NCBI GenBank assembly: GCA_900468065.1
Contig: UBTA01000062.1
Location: 43,590 to 107,589 of the forward strand
Direction of reading: 5' to 3'
DNA: 64,000 bases
Source of the DNA: Hyphomicrobiales bacterium
GTDB lineage: Bacteria > Pseudomonadota > Alphaproteobacteria > Rhizobiales > Rhizobiaceae
The notes below the pieces were generated by a model. It ran no database searches. It saw only the letters and a list, made by a program, of their open reading frames with translations, and was not told the DNA's origin. Shown piece by piece: positions 7,621 through 18,857 of this stretch. The position numbers and the translations under genes are program-made. Each line of letters opens with the position of its first letter. The first letter of the stretch is position 1.

Positions 7621-9501
7621 ATGACGGCGTCGCAGACTGATTTCGTTAAAGCGATCTATTATGCTTTTCCTTCTCCCGTCATCTTTGTCGATGCCGATCG
7701 CATTATTCTGTCCGTTAATGCCGCCGCTATCGAGCAGTTCGGCTATGCCGCCGATGAAATGATCGGTGGTTCGATACAACGGCTCTATGCCAGCGACCAT
7801 GACTTTGAAGCAGCTGTTTTCCACACAGTGGAGCAACTTGAAAACACACAATTTTCCGAAGGCATCTACCGCTACCGCCGCCGCAACGGTACGAAGTTCA
7901 ATGCCCGGTTGCGGGTGGCGCCGGTTATCGGTGCGGACGGTACGACATGTGGTTTTGCCGGTATCGTTCACGATATCTCCGACTATCTCGAACTTGACCG
8001 CGAGCGCCGGAAAGCCAGCGAAATTCTCGACACTGCGCTGCAGGCCATTCCGGAAGGATTTGCAATCTTCGACGCGGAAGAGCGGATCATCGTCTACAAC
8101 GATGCCTATAGGCGGATCTGTGGTGCTGCGGGACCGAGCCTGAAAATAGGCATGACCGCCGAAGAGATCATGCTTGCCGTCTACGAGGTGGGATATTACC
8201 CCAATGCCCCCATCGGATCACCGCAGGCCAAGGCGTGGCTCGCGAACCGGATGCGCGCCTTTCGCAATCCGGGCGGCGACAACCAGATCTTCGAATACGG
8301 CGATGGCCGCTGGCTGCGTGTCGAGGACTTCAAGACGCGCGACGGCAATACCGTAGCACTTCGTATCGACGTCACCGATTTGAAGCGGGCTGAGATTGCG
8401 CTCGATCGGCAAAGGCTGGAATATTATACACTGGTCCAGAATATCCCGGACTTCATCTGCCGTATTTCCCCCGATCTCAGATATACGTTCGTCAACGACC
8501 GGTATGCGCAGTTGGTCGGCATGGCGGCCGACGATCTCATTGGAAAACCGCTGCTCGATTTCGTTCCGGAAAAGGACCGTGAGAGCCTGGCCGGTGTGCT
8601 GAAAAACCTGTCGGTTCAGGAACCGCTTGCGGCGCGCGAACAACACCGGAAATTACCCGATGGCGCCGATCTCTGGCTGTTCTGGTCGAATATCGCGCTT
8701 TTCGATGGCGGTGAGCTGATCGAGTACGTCACTGTCGGCCGCAACATCACCGAACTGAAAGAACAGCAGCAGCGTATCGCCCAGCAGGGCGCTGAACTGC
8801 AGCGTAAGAACGACGCTCTCAACCAGTTTACCGGAACAGTGTCGCATGACCTGAAGGCGCCGTTGCGCCATATGTCGATGTTTTCCGAGATGATCGTCGA
8901 GGATGTGGCCAACGGCAATCACGATGAACTGCCTGTTTATGCCGGCCATCTGCGCCAGAGTGCGCGGCGGATGGACCAGCTGATCGACAGCCTTCTGGAC
9001 TATGCCCAGATTGCCGACGAGATCGGCAGCTGGCAGATCGTCTCGATGACCGATGTTATTTCCGATACCATCCTCAATCTCGATAGTTTCATTCGAGAGG
9101 CCGGGGCCAGTATCGATGTTTCGGCTCTGCCACAGCTCAAAGGCGACCCGGAGCTCCTGAAACGGCTTTGCCAGAACCTGATCGGCAACGCCATCAAGTA
9201 CCGCCGGGAAGACGTGAAACCGGTGATCCGGATTTATGCCGAAACAGACGGTGATGTCATCCGGATATTGTTCGAAGATAACGGCATTGGCGTCGATCCG
9301 CGTTTTTCCAGAAAGATTTTCGACGTTTTCCAGCGCCTGCACCGGGATGAATCCATCTACCCTGGTACGGGTATCGGACTGGCGCTGGCAAAACGGATCG
9401 CCGAGAGCCACGGCGGCTCCATCGCGCTTGACACGGCCTTCACCCACGGTGCTCGTTTCGTGGTGACGCTCCCCGAACCGAGGCAATCTGGCGGAAAGTA
9501 A
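7621..9501 (+). CDS. Three-PAS-domain sensor histidine kinase
   Basis: A soluble hybrid-free sensor kinase of 626 residues. Three PAS domains span roughly residues 10-120, 135-245 and 255-375, followed by a short coiled segment and a HisKA dimerisation domain with the phospho-acceptor in VSHDLKAPLRH (H409). The HATPase domain shows the N-box CQNLIGNAIKYR, G1 DNGIGVD, F-box FQRLHR and G2 GTGIGLALAKR. No signal peptide, membrane helix, receiver domain or neighbouring response regulator is visible, so the signal and the partner are unknown. It is a monocistronic gene between two terminators. Confidence 0.92.
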   Translation: MTASQTDFVKAIYYAFPSPVIFVDADRIILSVNAAAIEQFGYAADEMIGGSIQRLYASDHDFEAAVFHTVEQLENTQFSEGIYRYRRRNGTKFNARLRVAPVIGADGTTCGFAGIVHDISDYLELDRERRKASEILDTALQAIPEGFAIFDAEERIIVYNDAYRRICGAAGPSLKIGMTAEEIMLAVYEVGYYPNAPIGSPQAKAWLANRMRAFRNPGGDNQIFEYGDGRWLRVEDFKTRDGNTVALRIDVTDLKRAEIALDRQRLEYYTLVQNIPDFICRISPDLRYTFVNDRYAQLVGMAADDLIGKPLLDFVPEKDRESLAGVLKNLSVQEPLAAREQHRKLPDGADLWLFWSNIALFDGGELIEYVTVGRNITELKEQQQRIAQQGAELQRKNDALNQFTGTVSHDLKAPLRHMSMFSEMIVEDVANGNHDELPVYAGHLRQSARRMDQLIDSLLDYAQIADEIGSWQIVSMTDVISDTILNLDSFIREAGASIDVSALPQLKGDPELLKRLCQNLIGNAIKYRREDVKPVIRIYAETDGDVIRILFEDNGIGVDPRFSRKIFDVFQRLHRDESIYPGTGIGLALAKRIAESHGGSIALDTAFTHGARFVVTLPEPRQSGGK

Positions 9502-9535
9502 GACGAGGGTGGACGGCGGTTCGCAGCGGCGCAGA

Positions 9536-9576
9536 GACGAAAAAGGGGCGCATCGAGCGCCCCTTTCGTTTTTTCG
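9536..9576. terminator. Bidirectional terminator between the kinase gene and gcvP
   Basis: AAAGGGGCGC (9542-9551) pairs perfectly with GCGCCCCTTT (9557-9566) around ATCGA. A TTTTTT run follows on the plus strand and a T-rich run on the minus strand, so it can end both convergent transcripts. Confidence 0.88.
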
Positions 9577-9579
9577 AAC

Positions 9580-12443
<2,864 letters not shown>

Positions 12444-12444
<1 letters not shown>

Positions 12445-12806
12445 CAGGCAATCAGCTCCTTGTAGGCAGCTTCGTCCAGAAGGGCATTGACAGCCGACGG
12501 ATCGGAAAGCTTCAGCTTGAAGAACCAGCCGGCACCCTGCGGGTCGCTGTTGACCAGAGCCGGATCATCGACGATCGCCTGATTGCTCTCGACGATCTCG
12601 CCATCCAGTGGACAATAGACGTCGGAAGCTGCCTTGACGGATTCGACGGTGGCGGCAGTTGCGCCCTTGTCGAGCGCGGTACCGGCTTCCGGCAGTTCCA
12701 CGAAGACGAGGTCGCCAAGCTGTTCGGCTGCGTGCGCAGTAATGCCGACGGTTGCGACATCACCCTCGATTTTCAGCCACTCGTGTTCATCGGTAAATTT
12801 CAGCAT
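12444..12806 (-). CDS. gcvH: Glycine cleavage system H protein
   Basis: A lipoyl carrier protein of 120 residues that shuttles the aminomethyl intermediate between GcvP, GcvT and lipoamide dehydrogenase. The start [20 protein letters not shown] is typical, and the lipoylation lysine lies in VESVKAASD (K58). The start at 12806 gives the normal family length. The open frame runs much further upstream, but that is only an overlap with gcvT. It lies 16 bases behind gcvT. Confidence 0.96.
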
Positions 12807-12822
12807 GGGGTTCAACTCCTGA

Positions 12823-13962
12823 TCAGCGTTTGTAGGTCGGGGTGACGAAGGGAAGGGCGGAGACGGTGACGGCCAAATATTTGCCGCGGACCTCCGCGAA
12901 AAGCTGTGTGCCATTGGCGGTGTGGGCTTTGTCGACATAGCCCATGGCGACGGGATGATCCGCACTCGGGCCAAAGCCGCCGGAGGTGACGGCGCCAACC
13001 GGCACCTTGCCTTCGGCATCGGCAAACAGCGGCGCACCGCCGCGCACCGGGGCCTTGCCTTCCGGCTTCAAGCCGACACGGCGGCGGCCGGCACCATCGG
13101 CGAACTGGCGCAGAATGACATCGGCGCCCGGGAAGCCGCCTTCGCGGGAACCGCCGGCACGGCGTGCCTTCTGCATCGCCCATTCGAGGCCTGCCTCAAC
13201 CGGTGTCGTCGTGGTGTCGATATCATTGCCATAAAGACACAGGCCTGCTTCGAGACGCAGCGAATCGCGGGCGCCAAGGCCGATCGGCATGACATCGGGA
13301 TGCTCGAGTATCCGGCACGTGACGTCCTCGGCCGAGGCGGCCGGAATCGAGATTTCAAAGCCGTCCTCGCCGGTATAGCCTGAGCGCGAGATGATACAGG
13401 GCACATCATGCAAGGCAGCTTCCGCCACATCCATGAAGCGCATGGTGGCGATATCGGCCCAGAGTTCGGCAAGCACGCATTCGGCGCGCGGCCCCTGCAG
13501 GGCGATCAGTGCGCGGTCGTCGAGCAAGGTCAGTTCGCAGGTCTCGCCGAGATGCTTTTGCATATGGGCAAAATCGGCCTCCTTGCAGGAGGCATTGACG
13601 ACCAGGAACAGATGGTCGCCGCGATTGGCGATCATCAAGTCATCCAGGATATTGCCGTTGCCGTCGGTAAAAAGTCCGTAGCGCTGTCGGCCCTCGGCAA
13701 GGCCGAGCACATCGACGGGCACCAGTTTTTCCAGCGCCAGCGCGGCATCCTCGATCCGGCCGGATTTTGGCCGCAGGATCACCTGTCCCATGTGGGAGAC
13801 ATCGAACAGACCGGCGGCGGAGCGGGTGTGGAGATGCTCCTTCATCACGCCGGCTGGATATTGCACCGGCATGTCGTAGCCGGCAAACGGCACCATGCGG
13901 GCACCATGCGACACGTGCAACGCATGCAGCGGCGTCTGTTTCAATGGGGAATGTTCGTTCAA
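12823..13962 (-). CDS. gcvT: Aminomethyltransferase (glycine cleavage T protein), TTG start
   Basis: The tetrahydrofolate-dependent aminomethyltransferase of the glycine cleavage system, 379 residues. The N-terminal region [20 protein letters not shown], the central SHMGQ and the C-terminal VAMGYV motif are typical. The start codon is TTG at 13962, chosen because GGAGG lies exactly 6 bases upstream and no in-frame ATG precedes the conserved N-terminus. It is the first gene of gcvTHP and follows the tandem glycine riboswitch by about 70 bases. Confidence 0.95.
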   Translation of the reverse strand: MNEHSPLKQTPLHALHVSHGARMVPFAGYDMPVQYPAGVMKEHLHTRSAAGLFDVSHMGQVILRPKSGRIEDAALALEKLVPVDVLGLAEGRQRYGLFTDGNGNILDDLMIANRGDHLFLVVNASCKEADFAHMQKHLGETCELTLLDDRALIALQGPRAECVLAELWADIATMRFMDVAEAALHDVPCIISRSGYTGEDGFEISIPAASAEDVTCRILEHPDVMPIGLGARDSLRLEAGLCLYGNDIDTTTTPVEAGLEWAMQKARRAGGSREGGFPGADVILRQFADGAGRRRVGLKPEGKAPVRGGAPLFADAEGKVPVGAVTSGGFGPSADHPVAMGYVDKAHTANGTQLFAEVRGKYLAVTVSALPFVTPTYKR

Positions 13963-14034
13963 GTCCGGCCTCCAGGTCTGGCGCGACGCGCCGGCTCATC
14001 TCCACGGCGCATTTTATGCGTCGTTTCCTCGAGC

Positions 14035-14182
14035 CCCCTCTGTCCCTTTGCCTGAGATTGTTATCCCTTCGGCGAGCGGAAATGCTTCTCTCCAGAGTCC
14101 TACCGGCACCTTGCTGGTCCTTTGGCCTGAGAGTTTCCGGGGCGGTTGCTCCTTCGGCACCGGTGTTACCCGGATTCTCCCA
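14035..14182 (-). promoter_or_regulatory. Tandem glycine riboswitch (gcvT class)
   Basis: Read on the minus strand, two glycine aptamers follow each other. Aptamer 1 (about 14182-14110) has GGAGAATCC, then GTGCCGAAGGAGCAA and AACTCTCAGGCCAAAGGACC. Aptamer 2 (about 14100-14035) has CTCTGGAGAG, then GCCGAAGGG, ATCTCAGGCAAAGGGACAG and closes with a CTCTG/CAGAG P1 stem. These are the conserved elements of the gcvT riboswitch, which normally turns on glycine cleavage when glycine is high. It lies between the promoter region and gcvT. Confidence 0.95.
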
Positions 14183-14353
14183 ACAAGATCGATTTCAGAT
14201 AACGGCGATGCCGACTGCTTGGCAAGCGCAAAATGTCGCGCCCGAACAGATTTTTGTCGTGGCTGTTTTACCCGCACGAACTGGCGCAGAAAATCAGCCT
14301 TTGCTTTTTTCTCGCCCAGGGGATAACGCAATTCGCGGAGACGGAGATCATCA

Positions 14354-14749
14354 ATGGCGAGAGCCGGGCGACAGATGCGGGTGACGGTGCGGGTGCTTTC
14401 AGCGCTGGCGCTGCTGTTCCTGTCCTTTGCCCACCAGCCGGCGTTCGCCCGCCAGATCAGCCCTTCGATGGCAGCGGAGTATCTGCTGCCGGACGGAACA
14501 ATCGGCGATATCTGCTTCGGCATGGATGGTATCGACGGCAAGGAGCACGGCTCTTCGCATGAGGCCATGGCGCCGGTTTGCGATTATTGCCGGCTGGCGG
14601 CATCCATTGCCCTGCCATCGCCCCCGGGCGACGGCTATCTGGCGATCCGCCTTGCTGCGCTTTCTGACAGCAGGCCGGATTTTCCTGCGCTTTTCGTTTC
14701 GTATCCCCGCCTTATGCCGCAATCGCGCGCGCCTCCGATCTTGCTCTGA
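14354..14749 (+). CDS. DUF2946-like secreted protein next to a copper chaperone
   Basis: A 131-residue protein with an N-terminal signal peptide (hydrophobic core LSALALLFLSFAHQPAFA) and a conserved CxxC-type segment APVCDYCRLAASIALPSP. This arrangement resembles DUF2946 proteins, which commonly accompany copper-handling genes. It is immediately upstream of the YcnI-PCuAC fusion and likely shares its transcript. It is divergent from gcvT. The family assignment is from memory and moderate; metal binding by the CxxC is an inference. Confidence 0.65.
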   Translation: MARAGRQMRVTVRVLSALALLFLSFAHQPAFARQISPSMAAEYLLPDGTIGDICFGMDGIDGKEHGSSHEAMAPVCDYCRLAASIALPSPPGDGYLAIRLAALSDSRPDFPALFVSYPRLMPQSRAPPILL

Positions 14750-14854
14750 CAGCTTCGCCACGGGCGATTTTTCAGACCTTCAGAGCATTCAGCCGCCTGA
14801 CGCGGCATTGACCGTCCTGCCGTGCGCGGCAGGCTCCGGTCCGGAGACAGATCG

Positions 14855-15841
14855 ATGACACAGACTAGAACAACACTCCTTGCACTCGCATTTTCACTGG
14901 GTGCTGCCGCCTCAGCCCGTGCGCATGCTTCGTTCGAAACCGATGAAGTGGCATCCGAAAGCAGCTTCAAGGCCGTGCTGCAGATTCCGCATGGCTGCGA
15001 CGGCAAGGCGACCACCGAGGTACAGGTCAAGCTGCCGGAGGGCTTCGTTTTTGCGAAGCCGCAGCCCAAGGCCGGCTGGGAGCTTGAGATCATCAAGGGC
15101 GATTACCAGAAGAGCTATGACAATCACGGAAAGACGGTAACGTCCGGTCCGCTGGAAATCCGCTGGAAGAACGGCAACCTGTCGGACGACTATTACGACA
15201 CCTTCGTCATCAGCGGCAAAATCTCGGGCTTCGACAAGGACACGCAGATCGCCTTCCCGGTGACGCAGTTGTGCGGCACTTCTGACAAGGTCGTCTGGGA
15301 CGAGATTGCTGCTGAGGGTCAGAGCGCGCATTCGCTGGAACACCCGGCCCCGACAGTGACGGTGACGCCTGCCCAGGCCGGCGGCCACGATCATCATGAC
15401 ATGGCGGCGATGGCTGGCATGGGCGCAACCGATGGCGCCTCGGTCAAGGCCGGATCGCTGGAAATTTCCGGCGGTGCGGTCAAGGCGATGTTGCCGGGCG
15501 CAAAAGTGGGCGGTGGCGGCTTCGTCATCAAGAATGAAGGTGGAGAAGACGACACATTGCTTTCGGTCGAGAGCCCCGCCGCGGGCCGCGTCGAGTTGCA
15601 TGAGATGACCATGCAGAACGACGTGATGAAGATGCGCAAGCTGGAGAGCGGCATTGCCATTCTGGCCGGCGAAACCGTCACGCTTCAATCTGGCGGCCTG
15701 CACCTGATGTTCATGGATGTGAAGAAGCCTTTCGCCGAAGGTGACAGCATCCCGGTGACGCTGACCTTCGAGAAGTCGGGCAAGGTGGATTACATGCTTT
15801 CCGTCGGCAACGCCTCTGGCGGCGCTCACAAGCACAAGTAA
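14855..15841 (+). CDS. Periplasmic YcnI (DUF1775)-PCu(A)C fusion copper-binding protein
   Basis: A secreted 328-residue protein. After a signal peptide ending ASARA, the mature chain would begin with histidine (HASFETDEV), as in YcnI, whose N-terminal histidine helps bind copper. A YcnI/DUF1775 domain fills residues about 28-165. A His/Met-rich linker (GGHDHHDMAAMAGMG) follows, then a PCu(A)C domain (about 195-315) with the copper motif VELHEMTMQ...GLHLMFMD. The tail is HKHK. The start at 14855 follows GGAG. The likely role is periplasmic copper binding and delivery, for example to cytochrome oxidase; no oxidase gene is nearby. Confidence 0.85.
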   Translation: MTQTRTTLLALAFSLGAAASARAHASFETDEVASESSFKAVLQIPHGCDGKATTEVQVKLPEGFVFAKPQPKAGWELEIIKGDYQKSYDNHGKTVTSGPLEIRWKNGNLSDDYYDTFVISGKISGFDKDTQIAFPVTQLCGTSDKVVWDEIAAEGQSAHSLEHPAPTVTVTPAQAGGHDHHDMAAMAGMGATDGASVKAGSLEISGGAVKAMLPGAKVGGGGFVIKNEGGEDDTLLSVESPAAGRVELHEMTMQNDVMKMRKLESGIAILAGETVTLQSGGLHLMFMDVKKPFAEGDSIPVTLTFEKSGKVDYMLSVGNASGGAHKHK

Positions 15842-15869
15842 AGTCTGCCGATTTTTGCGGGGGCGCATG

Positions 15870-15891
15870 ACGGCGCAGGAAACTGCGCCGT
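15870..15891 (+). terminator. GAAA-tetraloop hairpin after the copper gene
   Basis: ACGGCGCAG and CTGCGCCGT form a perfect 9-bp stem around GAAA. Only a weak T-tract (TACGTTTG) follows. It lies 29 bases past the stop and probably ends the copper transcript. Confidence 0.6.
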
Positions 15892-15921
15892 TACGTTTGA
15901 CCCGCATGCTGTTTGGCTGGG

Positions 15922-16257
15922 TTAGTTGTCTGTCGCTTCGTCGTCCGGGGTCAATGCCTCGTCGCTCTCATCGGTTTCCGGGTCGTCCGGGCCGAACTCC
16001 ATGTAGCGGCGGACCGCTTCGCCACGGGTGCCTTGGGGCAGGCGGCCGTTGGAACTCATCAGCATCAGGGACAGCGCGGTTGGGCTGCGAAGGGCAGCAA
16101 CCGAGGCGTGGGTGTTCGCCGCGTCATCTTTTGGCCGCGCGGAAAGCAGGGTGATCGCCTCGTCGGTCGGGCCATCGCCGCTGACGCGGGCGGACGGCTT
16201 GATGGCTTGCGCCGCGTAAGCCGCCGTGTTGGCTGACATGGTAACGACCAGGGTCAT
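15922..16257 (-). CDS. Hypothetical acidic protein
   Basis: A possible 111-residue protein starting MTLVVTMSANTAAYAAQ and ending in an acidic tail (DDPETDESDEALTPDDEATDN). The start could also be 18 bases further in, at MSANTAAYAA. No family was recognised and ribosome-binding sites are weak. The amino acid composition looks protein-like, but overlapping frames on the plus strand are also open, so the gene is only moderately supported. Confidence 0.42.
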   Translation of the reverse strand: MTLVVTMSANTAAYAAQAIKPSARVSGDGPTDEAITLLSARPKDDAANTHASVAALRSPTALSLMLMSSNGRLPQGTRGEAVRRYMEFGPDDPETDESDEALTPDDEATDN

Positions 16258-16428
16258 GGACGATCTGCCCGTGCCGGGCACTCCTTCGGATGTGGCAATC
16301 GATCCTTTTTATCCCGGCCGCCGTTTCATCCCGGTGAAATTTCGCGCTGGCATTTAAGGCAAATCCTATCGATCATCCGATGGAAAAAGGGGGCGCAGAC
16401 CGCCGGGGAAAGCGCGCGCCCCAAAGGT

Positions 16429-16701
16429 TCAGGCGTAGCGCCGCGCAGGGATAGTCCGCGTAGTTGCGGCAGTTGATATGCCGTCAAACTCGACGCATTT
16501 GCCGGCCGGTGCGCGGCACACCGCCCGCGCATCGTGATTGCTTTCTTCATCGGCAAAGTGGAGGGCCGCTGCTTCGCTGGCAAACAATCCGCCAACCCGG
16601 CCCAGCCGGTCGTGCACGACCCACCAGCCGTGATGATCGCAGCCGACGGTGAAACGTGGCGTTGCAGAATGTGTGTTCGTGAGGGGGTATCGACTGCCCA
16701 T
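16429..16701 (-). CDS. Small rhizobial hypothetical protein
   Basis: A 90-residue protein with the core RFTVGCDHHGWWVVHDRLGR followed by VGGLFASEAAALHFADEES, a pattern I recognise as a recurrent small uncharacterised protein in Rhizobiales. The ATG at 16701 has AAGGA very close upstream. Function is unknown. The gene stands alone between other small open frames. Confidence 0.6.
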   Translation of the reverse strand: MGSRYPLTNTHSATPRFTVGCDHHGWWVVHDRLGRVGGLFASEAAALHFADEESNHDARAVCRAPAGKCVEFDGISTAATTRTIPARRYA

Positions 16702-16765
16702 GATCCTTGTAGACCTTCGTTTTGTTGATGGCGTGTTGTTAATGGCGTGCTGTTGACAGCGCGCC

Positions 16766-16921
16766 TCAGCGCAGAAGCCAGCCTGCCAGAATCTGAATGG
16801 TGCCGGCACAGGCAAAGACTGCTACCAGACGGATGACGGCGCCCGACAGGCTGCTGCGATCCGATGTCATTGGCACCGCTGCCTGCCTGTCTGATGAATT
16901 TTGCCGTGCATATGGTTGCAT
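16766..16921 (-). CDS. Small single-helix membrane protein
   Basis: A 51-residue product with a hydrophilic first half and one C-terminal membrane segment (AVIRLVAVFACAGTIQILAGWLL). It lies 64 bases upstream of the preceding minus-strand small gene. No family was recognised. It could be a tail-anchored small protein, or a spurious frame. Confidence 0.4.
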   Translation of the reverse strand: MQPYARQNSSDRQAAVPMTSDRSSLSGAVIRLVAVFACAGTIQILAGWLLR

Positions 16922-17036
16922 GACCTGGTCTTTCGGTTGAGATACTTGGCAATCCGTAACGCACTGATTGCCAAGAGAAAATATGCACTCTGCCATTGCC
17001 GTTCCATGCGTGGCCGGCGGGTTTGTTGTTAAAATC

Positions 17037-17963
17037 TCATAGGAATTGCCGGCGTACTGGCGCCGGTTTGCACAGGACGGGCGCCAGTGCCATGCGGATC
17101 GCGGCAGTGGTTTCCGCGGCGATCGGCGTCAGCGGAAGCCGGACATCGTCGCAGATACCTCTGAGCAGACTGAGGCCGTATTTGATCGCAGCGGGGCTCG
17201 GCTCACGCTCCAGTGCCTGAAACAGCGGGCTCAGCCTTTCCTGCAGGCTTTGCGCCGATTGCTGGTTTCCGGTGGCGAGCGCCTGATGCAGCGCAACGGT
17301 CAAGCGCGGAACCAGATTGGCGGCGGCCGAGATAACGCCACGGCCGCCCATCAGGGTGAAGGGCATGGCCGTCAGATCGTGGCCGGAATAAAGCGCAAAC
17401 CGTTGACGCAGGGCCGCAGGCATTGCCGCAAGACGGGCGATGTCTCCCGTTTCATCGGCAATTCCAACGACGGACCGCAGGGTTGCCAGCCGTTCCAGCG
17501 TACGGGGAGAAAGATCTATCGCCGTTCGCTGTGGTGAGACACCGACGATGAGCGCCAGATCGACCCGATTGGCGATCGCCTGATAGTGGCGGAACAGGCC
17601 CTCCTGAGCGGGCTTGCTGTAGTAAGGCGTCACCACATAGGCCGCTGTGGCCCCCATGTTCTTCGCCTCTGCCGTGCGCGCAACCGTTGTTTCGGTACAA
17701 TTCGTGCCGGTACCTGCGAAAACCGGGACGCGGTTGCCGGCAACTGCGACGGCAAGCCTGATCAATCGTGACCGTTCGTCATCGGTCAGCGCCCAGGGCT
17801 CACCGGCCGGTCCCGCAACGAGCAGGCCCGAGATGCCGCTGTTGATCTGCCATTCGGCGAGGTCAGCGAAAGCGGCTTCGTCCAGTTGATCGCCCTGAAA
17901 GGGGGTGACGAGGTCGCAGATTGCGCCCTGTGGCGCGGTGTCGATCCGCGTGCGTTCACTCAT
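17037..17963 (-). CDS. DapA-fold protein lacking the catalytic lysine
   Basis: A 308-residue member of the dihydrodipicolinate synthase / N-acetylneuraminate lyase superfamily by overall sequence: GAICDLVTPFQGDQLDE, GISGLLVAGPAGEPWALTDDE, VVTPYYSKPAQEGLFRHY. The Schiff-base lysine of the family motif GIKEATGD is replaced: the protein reads VVGIADETGD, with Ala169 where Lys is expected. The tyrosine of the YNVPxRT motif is also absent (LIVGVSPQRT). It is therefore probably not an active class I aldolase. The ATG at 17963 follows AAGGA. It overlaps the upstream hypothetical gene by 8 bases, so they form an operon. Confidence 0.82.
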   Translation of the reverse strand: MSERTRIDTAPQGAICDLVTPFQGDQLDEAAFADLAEWQINSGISGLLVAGPAGEPWALTDDERSRLIRLAVAVAGNRVPVFAGTGTNCTETTVARTAEAKNMGATAAYVVTPYYSKPAQEGLFRHYQAIANRVDLALIVGVSPQRTAIDLSPRTLERLATLRSVVGIADETGDIARLAAMPAALRQRFALYSGHDLTAMPFTLMGGRGVISAAANLVPRLTVALHQALATGNQQSAQSLQERLSPLFQALEREPSPAAIKYGLSLLRGICDDVRLPLTPIAAETTAAIRMALAPVLCKPAPVRRQFL

Positions 17964-18468
17964 TTCCAAATTCCTTTTGCACGGCTGTGTTTGTCCGTCT
18001 TCGGTGCACAAACGGCCTGGCTTTGCGGACGGTGCTGCTCAGAAGAGCGATCAGGACCGCAGCCGGTGGATCGCGATGTTCGGCGCGCATCAGCTTGCGC
18101 TGCCGCGGCTGTGAAAGGGCGCTGCGGACAGAAAGAGTGGCGACCCAATGATCTCCCTGCGGGTCAAGATCGCGGATGTCACGGGCCGGCTGACAGGATT
18201 GCGCCAGAAGGCGAAGAGCGGCTGTAAACGCCTCCTTTTCCATCAACCGGCGAAACTCCGGTAGTTGCTTGATGTCATCCGGCAGGCCGCCGATCTCCGG
18301 CAGAATGCGCACGGCTTCCCAGATATGGTGCTCGCGCAGAACTCGCGCGGCGCAGACCCGGGCGATCAGGCTGGAGAGTGCCGCTTGCGCGGCCATTCGT
18401 TCGGAAGGACGGATGGTTTTGGCCGGTGATTGCCGGACCGGCGGCGTCGATGTCGTGCCCATGGCCAT
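17956..18468 (-). CDS. Hypothetical protein co-transcribed with the DapA-like gene
   Basis: A 170-residue protein with no recognised family. It is basic and probably largely helical (SSLIARVCAARVLREHHIWE, FRRLMEKEAFTAALRLLAQS). It lies between a small membrane protein gene (3-base gap) and the DapA-like gene (8-base overlap). The arrangement implies a three-gene operon. A start two codons later is possible. Function is not predictable from sequence. Confidence 0.6.
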   Translation of the reverse strand: MAMGTTSTPPVRQSPAKTIRPSERMAAQAALSSLIARVCAARVLREHHIWEAVRILPEIGGLPDDIKQLPEFRRLMEKEAFTAALRLLAQSCQPARDIRDLDPQGDHWVATLSVRSALSQPRQRKLMRAEHRDPPAAVLIALLSSTVRKARPFVHRRRTNTAVQKEFGNE

Positions 18469-18471
18469 GTC

Positions 18472-18657
18472 TCAGGCAATGACCAGAATAAGAGCAATAC
18501 CGGCGATTGAGAGAAAGATCGCGGCAGCATTCAGTGCCGCCGTGAGCCGGGCGCGGCGCTGCCTGCGGGACCGCATCGGAGATTCAGGCTGGAGGCGACT
18601 GCGCTGCTCGATCTTTTGTGTCGAGAAATGGGAAGGATGAACGTGGAGCATGGGCAT
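18472..18657 (-). CDS. Small C-terminally anchored membrane protein
   Basis: A 61-residue protein, MPMLHVHPSHFS..., with a strongly basic middle (MRSRRQRRARLTAALN) and a C-terminal membrane helix (AAIFLSIAGIALILVIA). It is the first gene of the putative operon with the 170-residue hypothetical and the DapA-like gene. The start is uncertain because the frame continues upstream. No family was recognised. Confidence 0.5.
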   Translation of the reverse strand: MPMLHVHPSHFSTQKIEQRSRLQPESPMRSRRQRRARLTAALNAAAIFLSIAGIALILVIA

Positions 18658-18783
18658 CGTGGCAGTGACCTGTTTCGAATGCCTGGATGCTAGAGCCGTG
18701 CCGCATTTGAAATCCATTCCGGGACAACGGCCAAGAGATAAAGGTTTTATAAGAGAACGATTCAAGGAGGCGAAGGCCGGTGA

Positions 18784-18824
18784 TAAAATTAGCTCCTCTA
18801 TCGTCGAGGAAACGAGAGAGGAGC
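18784..18824 (-). terminator. Probable terminator after the HAD phosphatase gene
   Basis: On the minus strand GCTCCTCT and AGAGGAGC (18792-18799 with 18817-18824) form an 8-bp stem, followed by TAATTTTATC. It lies 34 bases beyond the stop of the HAD gene. Confidence 0.6.
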
Positions 18825-18857
18825 CGTTGTTGGTTGTGATGAAGAACTATCGCGCGT

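Noticed and set aside
12807..13037. N-terminal extension of gcvH
   Set aside because: It is an overlap with gcvT in another frame. The start at 12806 gives the standard 120-residue H protein.
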